Assembly (NCBI RefSeq): GCF_020886055.1
Contig: NZ_AP025184.1
Location: forward strand, 682,001 to 746,000
Direction of reading: 5' to 3'
DNA: 64,000 nt
DNA from: Flavobacterium ammoniigenes
GTDB lineage: Bacteria; Bacteroidota; Bacteroidia; Flavobacteriales; Flavobacteriaceae
The notes under the pieces were generated by a model. It did no database searches, had not been told where the DNA came from, and saw nothing but the letters and a program-made list of their open reading frames with translations. Numbering within the stretch: position 1 is the stretch's first letter; every line of letters begins with the position of its first letter. The position numbers were made by a program, and so were the translations under genes. Shown here piece by piece: positions 57,657 to 64,000 of the stretch.

Positions 57657-58652
57657 TTAATCCAATTGATCTGTCAAATTTTTGAATACTTTTTTAGCAT
57701 TTTTACCTTCATACAAAATGCTATACACGGCATCAATTATTGGTGTGCTGGCTCCATATCCCTGATTCAATTGATAGGCACTTTTAGTAGCATAATAGCC
57801 TTCGGCTACCATACTCATTTCCATCATAGCACTTTTTACCGTATAGCCTTTTCCAATCATATTTCCGAACATCCTGTTTCTAGAAAAAACAGAATACCCT
57901 GTAACCAATAAATCGCCCAAGTAAGCCGAATCATTGATGTTACGTTTCATTTTGTGTACTTTTTTGATGAATTTTTTCATCTCGCGAATGGCATTACTCA
58001 TCAATACCGATTGAAAGTTGTCGCCATAGCCTAAGCCATGAGCTATTCCTGCCGCGACGGCGTAAATGTTTTTTAACATGGCCGCATATTCGGTACCAAT
58101 GATGTCATCGGTTATTTTAGTTTTGATGTAATTGCTGGATAAATTGGCAGCTACATAGGCCGCTTTTTCAGCATCTCCACATGCGATGGTTAGATACGAA
58201 AGGCGTTCTAATGCCACTTCTTCTGCATGACAAGGGCCAGTAATTACGCCAATGTTATCATAAGGAATGTTGTAATTAACATGGAAGTGTTCGCCTACAA
58301 TTAAACTAGTTTCAGGAACAATTCCTTTAATGGCAGAGAAAATAATTTTGTTTTCCAGCGAAGTTGTCAAATTGGCCAATTCAGTTTCCAAAAAAGCGGA
58401 AGGAATAGCAAAAATGAGATAATCGGCAAAAGCAACCGCTTCGTTAATATCGTGAGTTAATCGTAACTTATTGGTATCAAACTCCACCGAACTTAAGTAA
58501 TTCGGATTGTGTTTTTCTACTTTGATATGTTCAATTGCAGCTTCGTTTCGCATGTACCAAGCAATCTCTTGGACATTAGCGCACAGCATTTTAGCAATGG
58601 CGGTAGCCCAACTACCTCCACCAATAACTGCAAATTTTAAATTTTCGGCCAT
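57657..58652 (-). CDS. gpsA: Glycerol-3-phosphate dehydrogenase [NAD(P)+]
   Basis: 331 residues: dinucleotide site AVIGGGSWATAIAKMLC, NAYLIF-like strand (ADYLIFAIPSAFLE), FSAIKGIVPE, GPCHAEEVALERLSYLTIA, catalytic Lys region EYAAMLKNIYAVAAGIAHGLGYGDNFQSVLMSNAIREM and LGDLLVTGYSVFSRNRMFG. It makes sn-glycerol 3-phosphate for phospholipids from dihydroxyacetone phosphate. A TACTTTTG promoter box lies 20 bases before the ATG. Confidence 0.97.
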   Translation of the reverse strand: MAENLKFAVIGGGSWATAIAKMLCANVQEIAWYMRNEAAIEHIKVEKHNPNYLSSVEFDTNKLRLTHDINEAVAFADYLIFAIPSAFLETELANLTTSLENKIIFSAIKGIVPETSLIVGEHFHVNYNIPYDNIGVITGPCHAEEVALERLSYLTIACGDAEKAAYVAANLSSNYIKTKITDDIIGTEYAAMLKNIYAVAAGIAHGLGYGDNFQSVLMSNAIREMKKFIKKVHKMKRNINDSAYLGDLLVTGYSVFSRNRMFGNMIGKGYTVKSAMMEMSMVAEGYYATKSAYQLNQGYGASTPIIDAVYSILYEGKNAKKVFKNLTDQLD

Positions 58653-58671
58653 TTTGTATTTTGGATTTAAT

Positions 58672-58703
58672 CAAAAGTAGGTAAAAAAAATAAAAAACAC
58701 CAA
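58672..58703 (-). promoter_or_regulatory. Promoter of gpsA
   Basis: -33 TTG (58701-58703), 21 bases, -7 TACTTTTG (58672-58679) on the minus strand. Confidence 0.65.
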
Positions 58704-58882
58704 TTTATTCCTTTTGGCATACTCAGGATTTGTGGGCTTTAGCAATAAAAAAATTAAATTCCCGTTACTTTTTTCACCCCAACACACAATAAAAAAACAC
58801 TAGTTAACGTTGTAAACTATTATTAATGAAGTTTTTATAGTTACAATGCATTTTGAGTTAGTTAGTTTTGTTTTTGTATTTT

Positions 58883-58922
58883 AAAAAGGCGTCCCACCAA
58901 AGTTAGTAGAACGCCTTTTTTT
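58883..58922 (-). terminator. Bidirectional terminator before the alcohol dehydrogenase end
   Basis: AAAAAGGCGT (58883-58892) pairs with ACGCCTTTTT (58911-58920) across an 18-base loop, flanked by T/A runs. It closes the alcohol dehydrogenase transcript on the minus strand. The region 58704-58882 before it is AT-rich and shows no gene. Confidence 0.8.
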
Positions 58923-58930
58923 ATTGCTTA

Positions 58931-60094
58931 TTAATAACTTAATTCGACTATTTCTCGTAGTTTTTCTAAAGTAATATTTTGTCTTTCTCCTAAAGCTTTC
59001 CAACCTCTTTCTTCAAATCGGTTGACGATAAAATCAGCGGTGTTTTCAATGTTTGAGGCATTTTCAGAAATCTTGGTTTTCATTCCCATTGTATGATAAA
59101 ATGCAACCGTTGCCCCAATAGCTTCACGAGCAATCTCTTCGTCCGTTCCAGTCAATTGAAACACTCGTTTTCCGTATTGCGCTAATTTTTCTTTTTTGGT
59201 TTCAAATAAGACACGGTATAGGTTTGGACCAATTATAGCTAATGTTCTAGCGTGGTCAATATTGTACAACGCTGTTAACTCATGGCCTATCATATGAGTT
59301 GCCCAGTCCGACGGAACTCCTTTTTGAATCAATCCGTTCAATGCCATGGTACAACTCCACATAAAGTTGGAAGCCAAGGCATAATCAGTTGGGTTTTCAA
59401 CCACTTTTGGACCTATTTCTACTAAGGTTTGCAGGATACTTTCGGCAATTCGATCTTGTAAAAAGCCTTCATGTGGGTAGGTTAAATATTGTTCTAAAAC
59501 GTGGACATAAGCATCAATTACCCCATTTTGCAATTGTCTTTTGGGTAACGAAGCGATCACTGTTGGGTCGCAAATTGAAAATTTTGGAAACATAGCTGAC
59601 CCGCCAAAATCACGTTTTTCTTGTGTTGCTTTAATTGAAACTACCGAACCTGAATTCATTTCACTTCCTGTAGCAGGTAACGTTAGAACGGTTCCAAAAG
59701 GCACTACATCAGCCCCTTCTTTGAAGATGATTCTTTTGTGCAAAATGTCGATCGGATCTCCTTCAAATTTGGCAGCAGCCGAAATGAATTTTACGCCGTC
59801 GATAACACTTCCACCACCAACAGCTAAAATGAAATCTATTTTTTGTTCGCGAATAATTTCCACCGCTTTCATTAAGGTTTCGAAATAGGGATTGGCTTCG
59901 ATTCCACCAAATTCAACTACATTAAAACCTTCAAGCGCTTTTTTTACTTGGTCGTAAATTCCGTTTTTGAAAATACTACCACCGCCGTAAGCGACTAGTA
60001 TTTTTGATTCTTTAGGAATCAGAGTACTTACTTTTTCTATTTCTCCTTTTCCAAAAACTAATTTGACAGGATTGTATAATTCGAAATTCAACAT
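58931..60094 (-). CDS. Iron-containing alcohol dehydrogenase (YqhD-like)
   Basis: 387 residues. Dinucleotide loops ILVAYGGGSIFKNGIYDQV and DFILAVGGGSVIDGVKFISA, then FGTVLTLPATGSEMNSGSVVS, and the metal site spread over GVIDAYVHVLEQYLTYP, ATHMIGHELTALYNIDHARTLAI and QYGKRVFQL. N-terminal MLNFELYNPVKLVFGKGEI is like NADPH-dependent YqhD/BdhA, which reduce aldehydes. Substrate unknown. Confidence 0.96.
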   Translation of the reverse strand: MLNFELYNPVKLVFGKGEIEKVSTLIPKESKILVAYGGGSIFKNGIYDQVKKALEGFNVVEFGGIEANPYFETLMKAVEIIREQKIDFILAVGGGSVIDGVKFISAAAKFEGDPIDILHKRIIFKEGADVVPFGTVLTLPATGSEMNSGSVVSIKATQEKRDFGGSAMFPKFSICDPTVIASLPKRQLQNGVIDAYVHVLEQYLTYPHEGFLQDRIAESILQTLVEIGPKVVENPTDYALASNFMWSCTMALNGLIQKGVPSDWATHMIGHELTALYNIDHARTLAIIGPNLYRVLFETKKEKLAQYGKRVFQLTGTDEEIAREAIGATVAFYHTMGMKTKISENASNIENTADFIVNRFEERGWKALGERQNITLEKLREIVELSY

Positions 60095-60167
60095 AGGGAT
60101 AATTTTTGATTAAAGATACGCTATTAAACGATAGTAATTGAGTAAACAACTGTTACTAGAAATCGGT

Positions 60168-60758
60168 TTATTTTTTGTAAAAATTGTTGTGGTCAATGTA
60201 TTCCCAAACCTTTGAAGGCAGTAATGGTAATACATTTTTGCCTTTTTTGATATTTTCTCTAATTGAAGTGGAAGAGATCTCTACGACAGGTGCGTCTATC
60301 ATATGGATTTTTGGATGATTTTTGAAAATACTATTTTCAGAGGGATCAGCAGTAGTAGCAATTCTTGGATAGACATAAATATCGTGATGCGCTAAAATAG
60401 CTTCATAATTTTTCCATTTGTGGAAGGATCTCAAATTGTCTTCGCCCATAATTAAAGAGAAACTATGTTCAGGAAATTTTTCTTCCAAATGAACCAAAGT
60501 ATTCACCGTATAATTGGGTTGCGAAAGTTTGAACTCTATATCGGAAGGTTTGATTTTTGGAAAATCTTCGGTTGCCAAAAACACCATTTCTAATCGGTGA
60601 TGATCAGCCAATAAGGTACTTTTCTTTTTTAACGGATTGTGTGGCGTAACCACCATCCAAACTTGGTCTAAATCGGCGTGTTCTGCCATGTGGTTGGCAA
60701 TAATTAAATGCCCCACATGAATAGGATTGAACGTTCCAAAATAGAGACCTATTTTCAT
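60168..60758 (-). CDS. nadD: Nicotinate-nucleotide adenylyltransferase
   Basis: 196 residues with nucleotidyltransferase motifs: IGLYFGTFNPIHVGHLIIANHMAE, MVVTPHNPLKKK, LIMGEDNLRSFHKWKNYE and the terminal ISSTSIRENIKKGK. It makes deamido-NAD from nicotinate mononucleotide and ATP. Third gene of a yicC-gmk-nadD operon (14-base gap). Confidence 0.97.
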   Translation of the reverse strand: MKIGLYFGTFNPIHVGHLIIANHMAEHADLDQVWMVVTPHNPLKKKSTLLADHHRLEMVFLATEDFPKIKPSDIEFKLSQPNYTVNTLVHLEEKFPEHSFSLIMGEDNLRSFHKWKNYEAILAHHDIYVYPRIATTADPSENSIFKNHPKIHMIDAPVVEISSTSIRENIKKGKNVLPLLPSKVWEYIDHNNFYKK

Positions 60759-60772
60759 AGATTTAGTACTTA

Positions 60773-61342
60773 CTATTTAGAAATAAATGCTTTCACTAAT
60801 TGATTCGCTTCGTCTAAGGCGACCTCTAAATCGTAGTTTTTAATCACCACATCAAATTGCGGAGCAGTTGCCAATTCTACGTGGGCTTTTGCTATGCGCA
60901 TATTGATTTTTTCTTCGGTTTCAGTAGAGCGTTCTTTCAATCTGCGTTTCAATTCGTCCACACTTGGTGGTTTTACGAAAACTGCTAAAGTTTCTTCAGG
61001 AAATTTAGATTTGATTCGCAATCCGCCTGCAACATCAATATCAAAAATCACATTTTTGCCTTTGGCCCAAATGCGTTCTACTTCACTTTTTAAAGTGCCG
61101 TAAAAATTATCACGGTACACTTCTTCCCATTCCACAAAATCTTCGTTTTTGATGTGCTGTTTGAATTGGTCTAACGACATAAAATAATAGTCTTTTCCAT
61201 TCACTTCTTCGCCACGCGCTTCGCGAGTCGCTGCCGAAATGGAGAATTCCAAATTCAAATCGGCTTGTGCCAATAAATGCCTTACTATAGTTGTTTTTCC
61301 CGAACCTGATGGTGCTGAGAATACGATTAATTTCCCTTTCAT
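60773..61342 (-). CDS. gmk: Guanylate kinase
   Basis: 189 residues: P-loop MKGKLIVFSAPSGSGKTTIVRHLL, GMP-binding SISAATREARGEEVNGKDYYFMS, DFVEWEEVYRDNFYGTLKSEVERIWAKGKNVIFDIDVAGG, PPSVDELKRRLKERSTETEEKINMR. It phosphorylates GMP. 14 bases from both neighbours. Confidence 0.98.
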   Translation of the reverse strand: MKGKLIVFSAPSGSGKTTIVRHLLAQADLNLEFSISAATREARGEEVNGKDYYFMSLDQFKQHIKNEDFVEWEEVYRDNFYGTLKSEVERIWAKGKNVIFDIDVAGGLRIKSKFPEETLAVFVKPPSVDELKRRLKERSTETEEKINMRIAKAHVELATAPQFDVVIKNYDLEVALDEANQLVKAFISK

Positions 61343-61356
61343 AGTATGCTAATTAT

Positions 61357-62217
61357 TTAAAGAACATTCAATACTTGTTCTTTAATTTTCTCTAATTCGT
61401 CTTTCATTTGAACGACTAATTTTTGCATTTTTGCATGATTCGATTTAGAACCCATGGTATTGATTTCTCTTCCCATTTCTTGAGTAATAAAACCTAATTT
61501 TCTACCATTTGCTTCCGTACCTTTAATCGTTTCCAAGAAATAATCTAGGTGATTTGTCAAACGTACTTTCTCTTCGGTAATATCTAATTTCTCTAGGTAA
61601 TAAATCAATTCTTGTTCAAATCGGTTTTCATCAACAGCCACTTTTAGCTCTGTAATGGCATTGTGCAAACGGTCTTTGATAGTTTGAACACGTTCGTGAT
61701 CTAAAGCCAAAGCTTCATTCATGTATTGGCGAATATTAGCAATGCGCAATTGAAATTCTTTTTCTAGCGATTGACCTTCGTCTCTTCTAAAAGTCAAAAT
61801 ATTTTGAAGGGCTTCAGTAATAGCGGTTTCAATTTGAGCCCAGTCATTTTCGTCAATTTCTTCGCGTTCCGTTTTCATTGTATCCGGCATACGAATGGCC
61901 ATTTTCATTAATTCCACTTCATCAGCTTCGGCATAAACAGCTCTTAATTGTTCCATATAGGCTTTTACGATCGGCACATTGACTTTAGTCGAAGTTTGTT
62001 CAGCAGTACTTTCGATGAAAATCGAAAAATCTACTTTTCCTCTTTCCAGTTGTAGTGCAATTTGGTTGCGTAAACCCAATTCCATTTCGCGGTAAAGCGA
62101 AGGCATTCTGACATTTAAATCGAGTCCTTTACTATTTAAAGATTTTACTTCTACCGTGATTTTTTTGGTTGGTAATTGCAAAGTGGCTTTACCAAAACCA
62201 GTCATTGATTGTATCAT
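61357..62217 (-). CDS. YicC family protein
   Basis: 286 residues, classic YicC: MIQSMTGFGKATLQLPTKKITVEVKSLNSKGLDLNVRMPSLYREMELGLRNQIALQLERGKVDF at the N-terminus and YLEKLDITEEKVRLTNHLDYFLETIKGTEANGRKLGFITQEMGREINTMGSKSNHAKMQKLVVQMKDELEKIKEQVLNV (DUF1732) at the end. E. coli YicC takes part in small-RNA control and RNA degradation. A TACATTTG box precedes it (62239-62246). Confidence 0.95.
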   Translation of the reverse strand: MIQSMTGFGKATLQLPTKKITVEVKSLNSKGLDLNVRMPSLYREMELGLRNQIALQLERGKVDFSIFIESTAEQTSTKVNVPIVKAYMEQLRAVYAEADEVELMKMAIRMPDTMKTEREEIDENDWAQIETAITEALQNILTFRRDEGQSLEKEFQLRIANIRQYMNEALALDHERVQTIKDRLHNAITELKVAVDENRFEQELIYYLEKLDITEEKVRLTNHLDYFLETIKGTEANGRKLGFITQEMGREINTMGSKSNHAKMQKLVVQMKDELEKIKEQVLNVL

Positions 62218-62238
62218 ATATGAATTGTGTAATAGCTA

Positions 62239-62246
62239 CAAATGTA
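62239..62246 (-). promoter_or_regulatory. -7 box TACATTTG of the yicC-gmk-nadD operon
   Basis: Perfect TAnnTTTG, 21 bases before ATG 62217, just after the EamA stop at 62255. Confidence 0.6.
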
Positions 62247-62254
62247 TTGAAATT

Positions 62255-63154
62255 TTAGGATTTCTTTAGGGTAACCAGATAAACCCCACTAAAAATTAGG
62301 GCCGCCGAAATTATTTTAACGCCATTCAACTCATCTTTTCCTAATCCGATGGCAAAAATGGTAGCAAATAATGGTTGTAAATAAATAAAAACAGCTACGG
62401 TATTAGGGCTCAATTCTTTCATTGAAAGTAAATTCAACAAATAGTTGATAAAGGTCGAAAAGAAAATAACAAAGCCAATTTTCCAGAAAATACTATTGGG
62501 TACTATGGCCCAATTGACGGTTTGAAAAACACTCCAACCAAAAGGTAATACCATAAAAAAACCGGCCAAGTACAACCATTTTACAAAAGTAAAAGCGTTG
62601 TAGGTGTGCATTAATTTTTTAACAATGATGAGGTAAAATCCATACGAAATAGCATTAATCAAAACAAGCAAATTGCCTAAACCGGCATTGGAGGCACTAC
62701 CCACAGATTTGCCATACAGAATGAGAAAAGTAGTTCCAACTAGACCTAGAACTAATCCGGTAATCATTCGTTTTCGCATGCGCTCTTTCAAAATAATAGC
62801 CGAAAGCACCAAAACAATCATTGGTGTAGACACCATAATTACCGCTGCACTAATCGGAGAGGTTAAGCTTAGCCCTTTGAAAAAACAAAGCATATTGACT
62901 GCTATTCCAAAGAAGGCCGCTGCGATAATTCTTGGAACATCCGAACGACTGATTTTTTCTGAAGGGATTTTGCCGCTGAGTTTCATAAGAATCCAAACTA
63001 ACCAAAACAATAAGGTAGCGCCACCCACACGCAATACAATAAATCCATAAGCATCCAAATACTGCGGCATGACATCTTTAGCGATTGTAAACGTCATTCC
63101 GTAAATAATGGAAACCAAAGTAGCGGCTAGTAAAGCAAGATTTCTTTTCGACAT
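62255..63154 (-). CDS. EamA/DMT family transporter
   Basis: 299 residues with ten predicted helices in two EamA halves (NLALLAATLVSIIYGMTFTIAKDVM; ...LLFWLVWILMKL; AAAFFGIAVNMLCFFKGLSLTSPISAAVIMVSTPMIVLVLSAIILKERM; LGNLLVLINAISYGFYLIIVKKLM; ...VAVFIYLQPLFATIFAIGLG). Typical drug/metabolite permease; substrate unknown. Its ATG overlaps the stop of the Spx-like gene by one base, so both share a transcript. Confidence 0.93.
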   Translation of the reverse strand: MSKRNLALLAATLVSIIYGMTFTIAKDVMPQYLDAYGFIVLRVGGATLLFWLVWILMKLSGKIPSEKISRSDVPRIIAAAFFGIAVNMLCFFKGLSLTSPISAAVIMVSTPMIVLVLSAIILKERMRKRMITGLVLGLVGTTFLILYGKSVGSASNAGLGNLLVLINAISYGFYLIIVKKLMHTYNAFTFVKWLYLAGFFMVLPFGWSVFQTVNWAIVPNSIFWKIGFVIFFSTFINYLLNLLSMKELSPNTVAVFIYLQPLFATIFAIGLGKDELNGVKIISAALIFSGVYLVTLKKS

Positions 63155-63504
63155 TAGCTCAACGCTTTATGAACTTGAAGGATGTTTTGTTGGCTGTTGC
63201 CAATATAGATCGCGCCGTTAATAATAAAAACGGGACGACTTAGAAAAGTATAATGCTCTAAGATGTATTTTTTATAATCAGCTTCGGTAAGTGCTTTGTC
63301 TTTCAATCCTAAGGACTTGTATAATTGTGCTTTTTTACTAAAAAGCGCTTCATAACTTCCCGATAATTGGAGCATTTCGTCTAATTGTTCTTCAGTAATT
63401 GGATCTTGTTTGATGTCGTGAAAAACCAAATTATGTCCTTGTGGTAAGGTTTTGATGATTTTTCGACAGGTATCGCAAGAAGCGAGGTAGTATATTTTGT
63501 TCAT
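63154..63504 (-). CDS. ArsC/Spx-family protein
   Basis: 116 residues with the thioredoxin-like fold of this family: KIYYLASCDTCRKIIKTLPQGHNLVFHDIKQDPITEEQLDEMLQLSGSYEALFSKKAQLYKSLGLKDKALTEADYKKYILEHYTFLSRPVFIINGAIYIG. It keeps the CxxC redox pair (CDTC) and the cis-Pro (SRPVFIINGAIYIG), as in Spx and YffB. Either a redox-sensing regulator or a reductase. First gene of the transcript leading to the EamA gene. Confidence 0.93.
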   Translation of the reverse strand: MNKIYYLASCDTCRKIIKTLPQGHNLVFHDIKQDPITEEQLDEMLQLSGSYEALFSKKAQLYKSLGLKDKALTEADYKKYILEHYTFLSRPVFIINGAIYIGNSQQNILQVHKALS

Positions 63505-63590
63505 TTTGAAACGAGATTACTTTTTTGCAAAGAAAATCCATTTGAAACTTAAAATGTTTATTTTTAGCAAAATTTTCAAATCAATACCCA

Positions 63591-64000
63591 ATGGAACAGA
63601 CATTCGAACTGAACAGAACGAGCCGAAAATTAATCGCCCCTTTTCTTGAGGACTTTAGCTTGGAACAGCTCAATACAATTCCGAAAGGATTTTCTAACAC
63701 TTTATTTTGGAATGTTGCTCACGTTGTAGTGACGCAACAGTTGTTGATTTACAAACTTTCAGGTTTGAACATGTTGGTTTCTGACGAATTGGTGGACAAA
63801 TACAAAAAAGGCACCCGTCCAGAACAACCCGCAACCCAAGCAGAAGTGGATGAAATCAAAGGCTTACTATTTGATCTTATTGATCAAACGCAAGCCGATT
63901 ATGGGAGTGGGGTATTTACCCAATTTACAGAATATCCTACCTCTAGCGGTTTTGTTTTGAAAAATGTTAAACATGCCATGGCGTACAATAATTTTCACGA
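63591..64000 (+). CDS. DinB family protein, N-terminal part (cut by the window edge)
   Basis: 136 residues are visible from ATG 63591: MEQTFELNRTSRKLIAPFLEDFSLEQLNTIPKGFSNTLFWNVAHVVVTQQLLIYKLSGLNMLVSDELVDKYKKGTRPEQ. The first-helix metal-site pattern (FWNVAHVVVTQQ, His in helix 2) and four-helix-bundle spacing fit the DinB/YfiT superfamily of metal-binding, often thiol-dependent enzymes. The rest lies beyond the window. Confidence 0.87.
   Translation, partial: MEQTFELNRTSRKLIAPFLEDFSLEQLNTIPKGFSNTLFWNVAHVVVTQQLLIYKLSGLNMLVSDELVDKYKKGTRPEQPATQAEVDEIKGLLFDLIDQTQADYGSGVFTQFTEYPTSSGFVLKNVKHAMAYNNFH

Noticed and set aside
58704..58882. Possible small RNA before the alcohol dehydrogenase terminator
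   Set aside because: AT-rich without a clear promoter box or stable fold leading into the plus-strand terminator arm; no support.

Overview
The window looks like a chromosomal segment of a Flavobacterium-type member of the Bacteroidota. The grounds are a low G+C content, many secreted proteins ending in flavobacterial domains (a type IX secretion C-terminal domain, lipoproteins with SKDEP-like signals, a SusC-style plug domain), a complete Bat (Bacteroides aerotolerance) operon, and repeated TAnnTTTG -7 promoter boxes with TTTG -33 boxes instead of Shine-Dalgarno-led, sigma70-like starts. No phage, insertion sequence, CRISPR array or rRNA is visible. One tRNA gene (Asn, GTT) is present.

Layout. 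1-3.2 kb: end of an MFS transporter, a Gfo/Idh/MocA oxidoreductase, and the site-2 protease RseP. 3.2-5.9 kb: tRNA-Asn followed by three single-gene units (a DUF417/DoxX-like membrane protein, a DJ-1/PfpI protein, a secreted cupin). These are separated by three related 60-75 bp repeats, and the tRNA 3' end plus its terminator is duplicated; I read this as a small cassette-like accessory region at a tRNA. 6-12.4 kb: small membrane proteins, two DUF2975 paralogues, two XRE regulators, two acetyl/acyltransferases, a DoxX-like protein and a 55-residue glycine-rich membrane peptide. 12.6-18.1 kb: a large type IX-secreted subtilase followed closely by a lipoprotein and a DUF1080 protein. 18.1-23.2 kb: a membrane-anchored AraC regulator plus M20 amidohydrolase, divergent from four exported proteins, three of them resembling the NTF2/SnoaL fold. 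23.3-29.2 kb: GNAT, a probable outer-membrane barrel, a GH3 glycosidase, a TonB plug domain with no barrel, and a TPR/LuxR-type membrane regulator.

29.3-32.9 kb: a tight, overlapping set of VTC-type polyphosphate-polymerase-like protein, DUF4956 membrane protein and DUF2490 outer-membrane protein, facing a CotH kinase lipoprotein. This is the most interesting functional unit, plausibly an envelope phosphoryl-transfer or polymer system. 33-45.6 kb: housekeeping and metabolic genes (mfd, an HTH/ACT-like protein, YraN, LD-carboxypeptidase, an exonuclease/phosphatase-family protein, 3-hydroxyanthranilate dioxygenase, metallophosphatase, glycerophosphodiesterase, AlbA_2 protein, SDR, aldo/keto reductase). 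45.8-54.8 kb: the Bat operon (MoxR, DUF58, a fused membrane protein, BatA, BatB, BatC, BatD, BatE). 54.8-64 kb: cvpA, pheS, gpsA, a YqhD-like alcohol dehydrogenase, a yicC-gmk-nadD operon, an EamA transporter, an Spx/ArsC-like protein and the start of a DinB-family gene.

Limits: all functions come from reading motifs by eye; no homology search was run. Starts were chosen partly from promoter boxes, because ribosome binding sites in this group are weak. Several small genes are described without a function.
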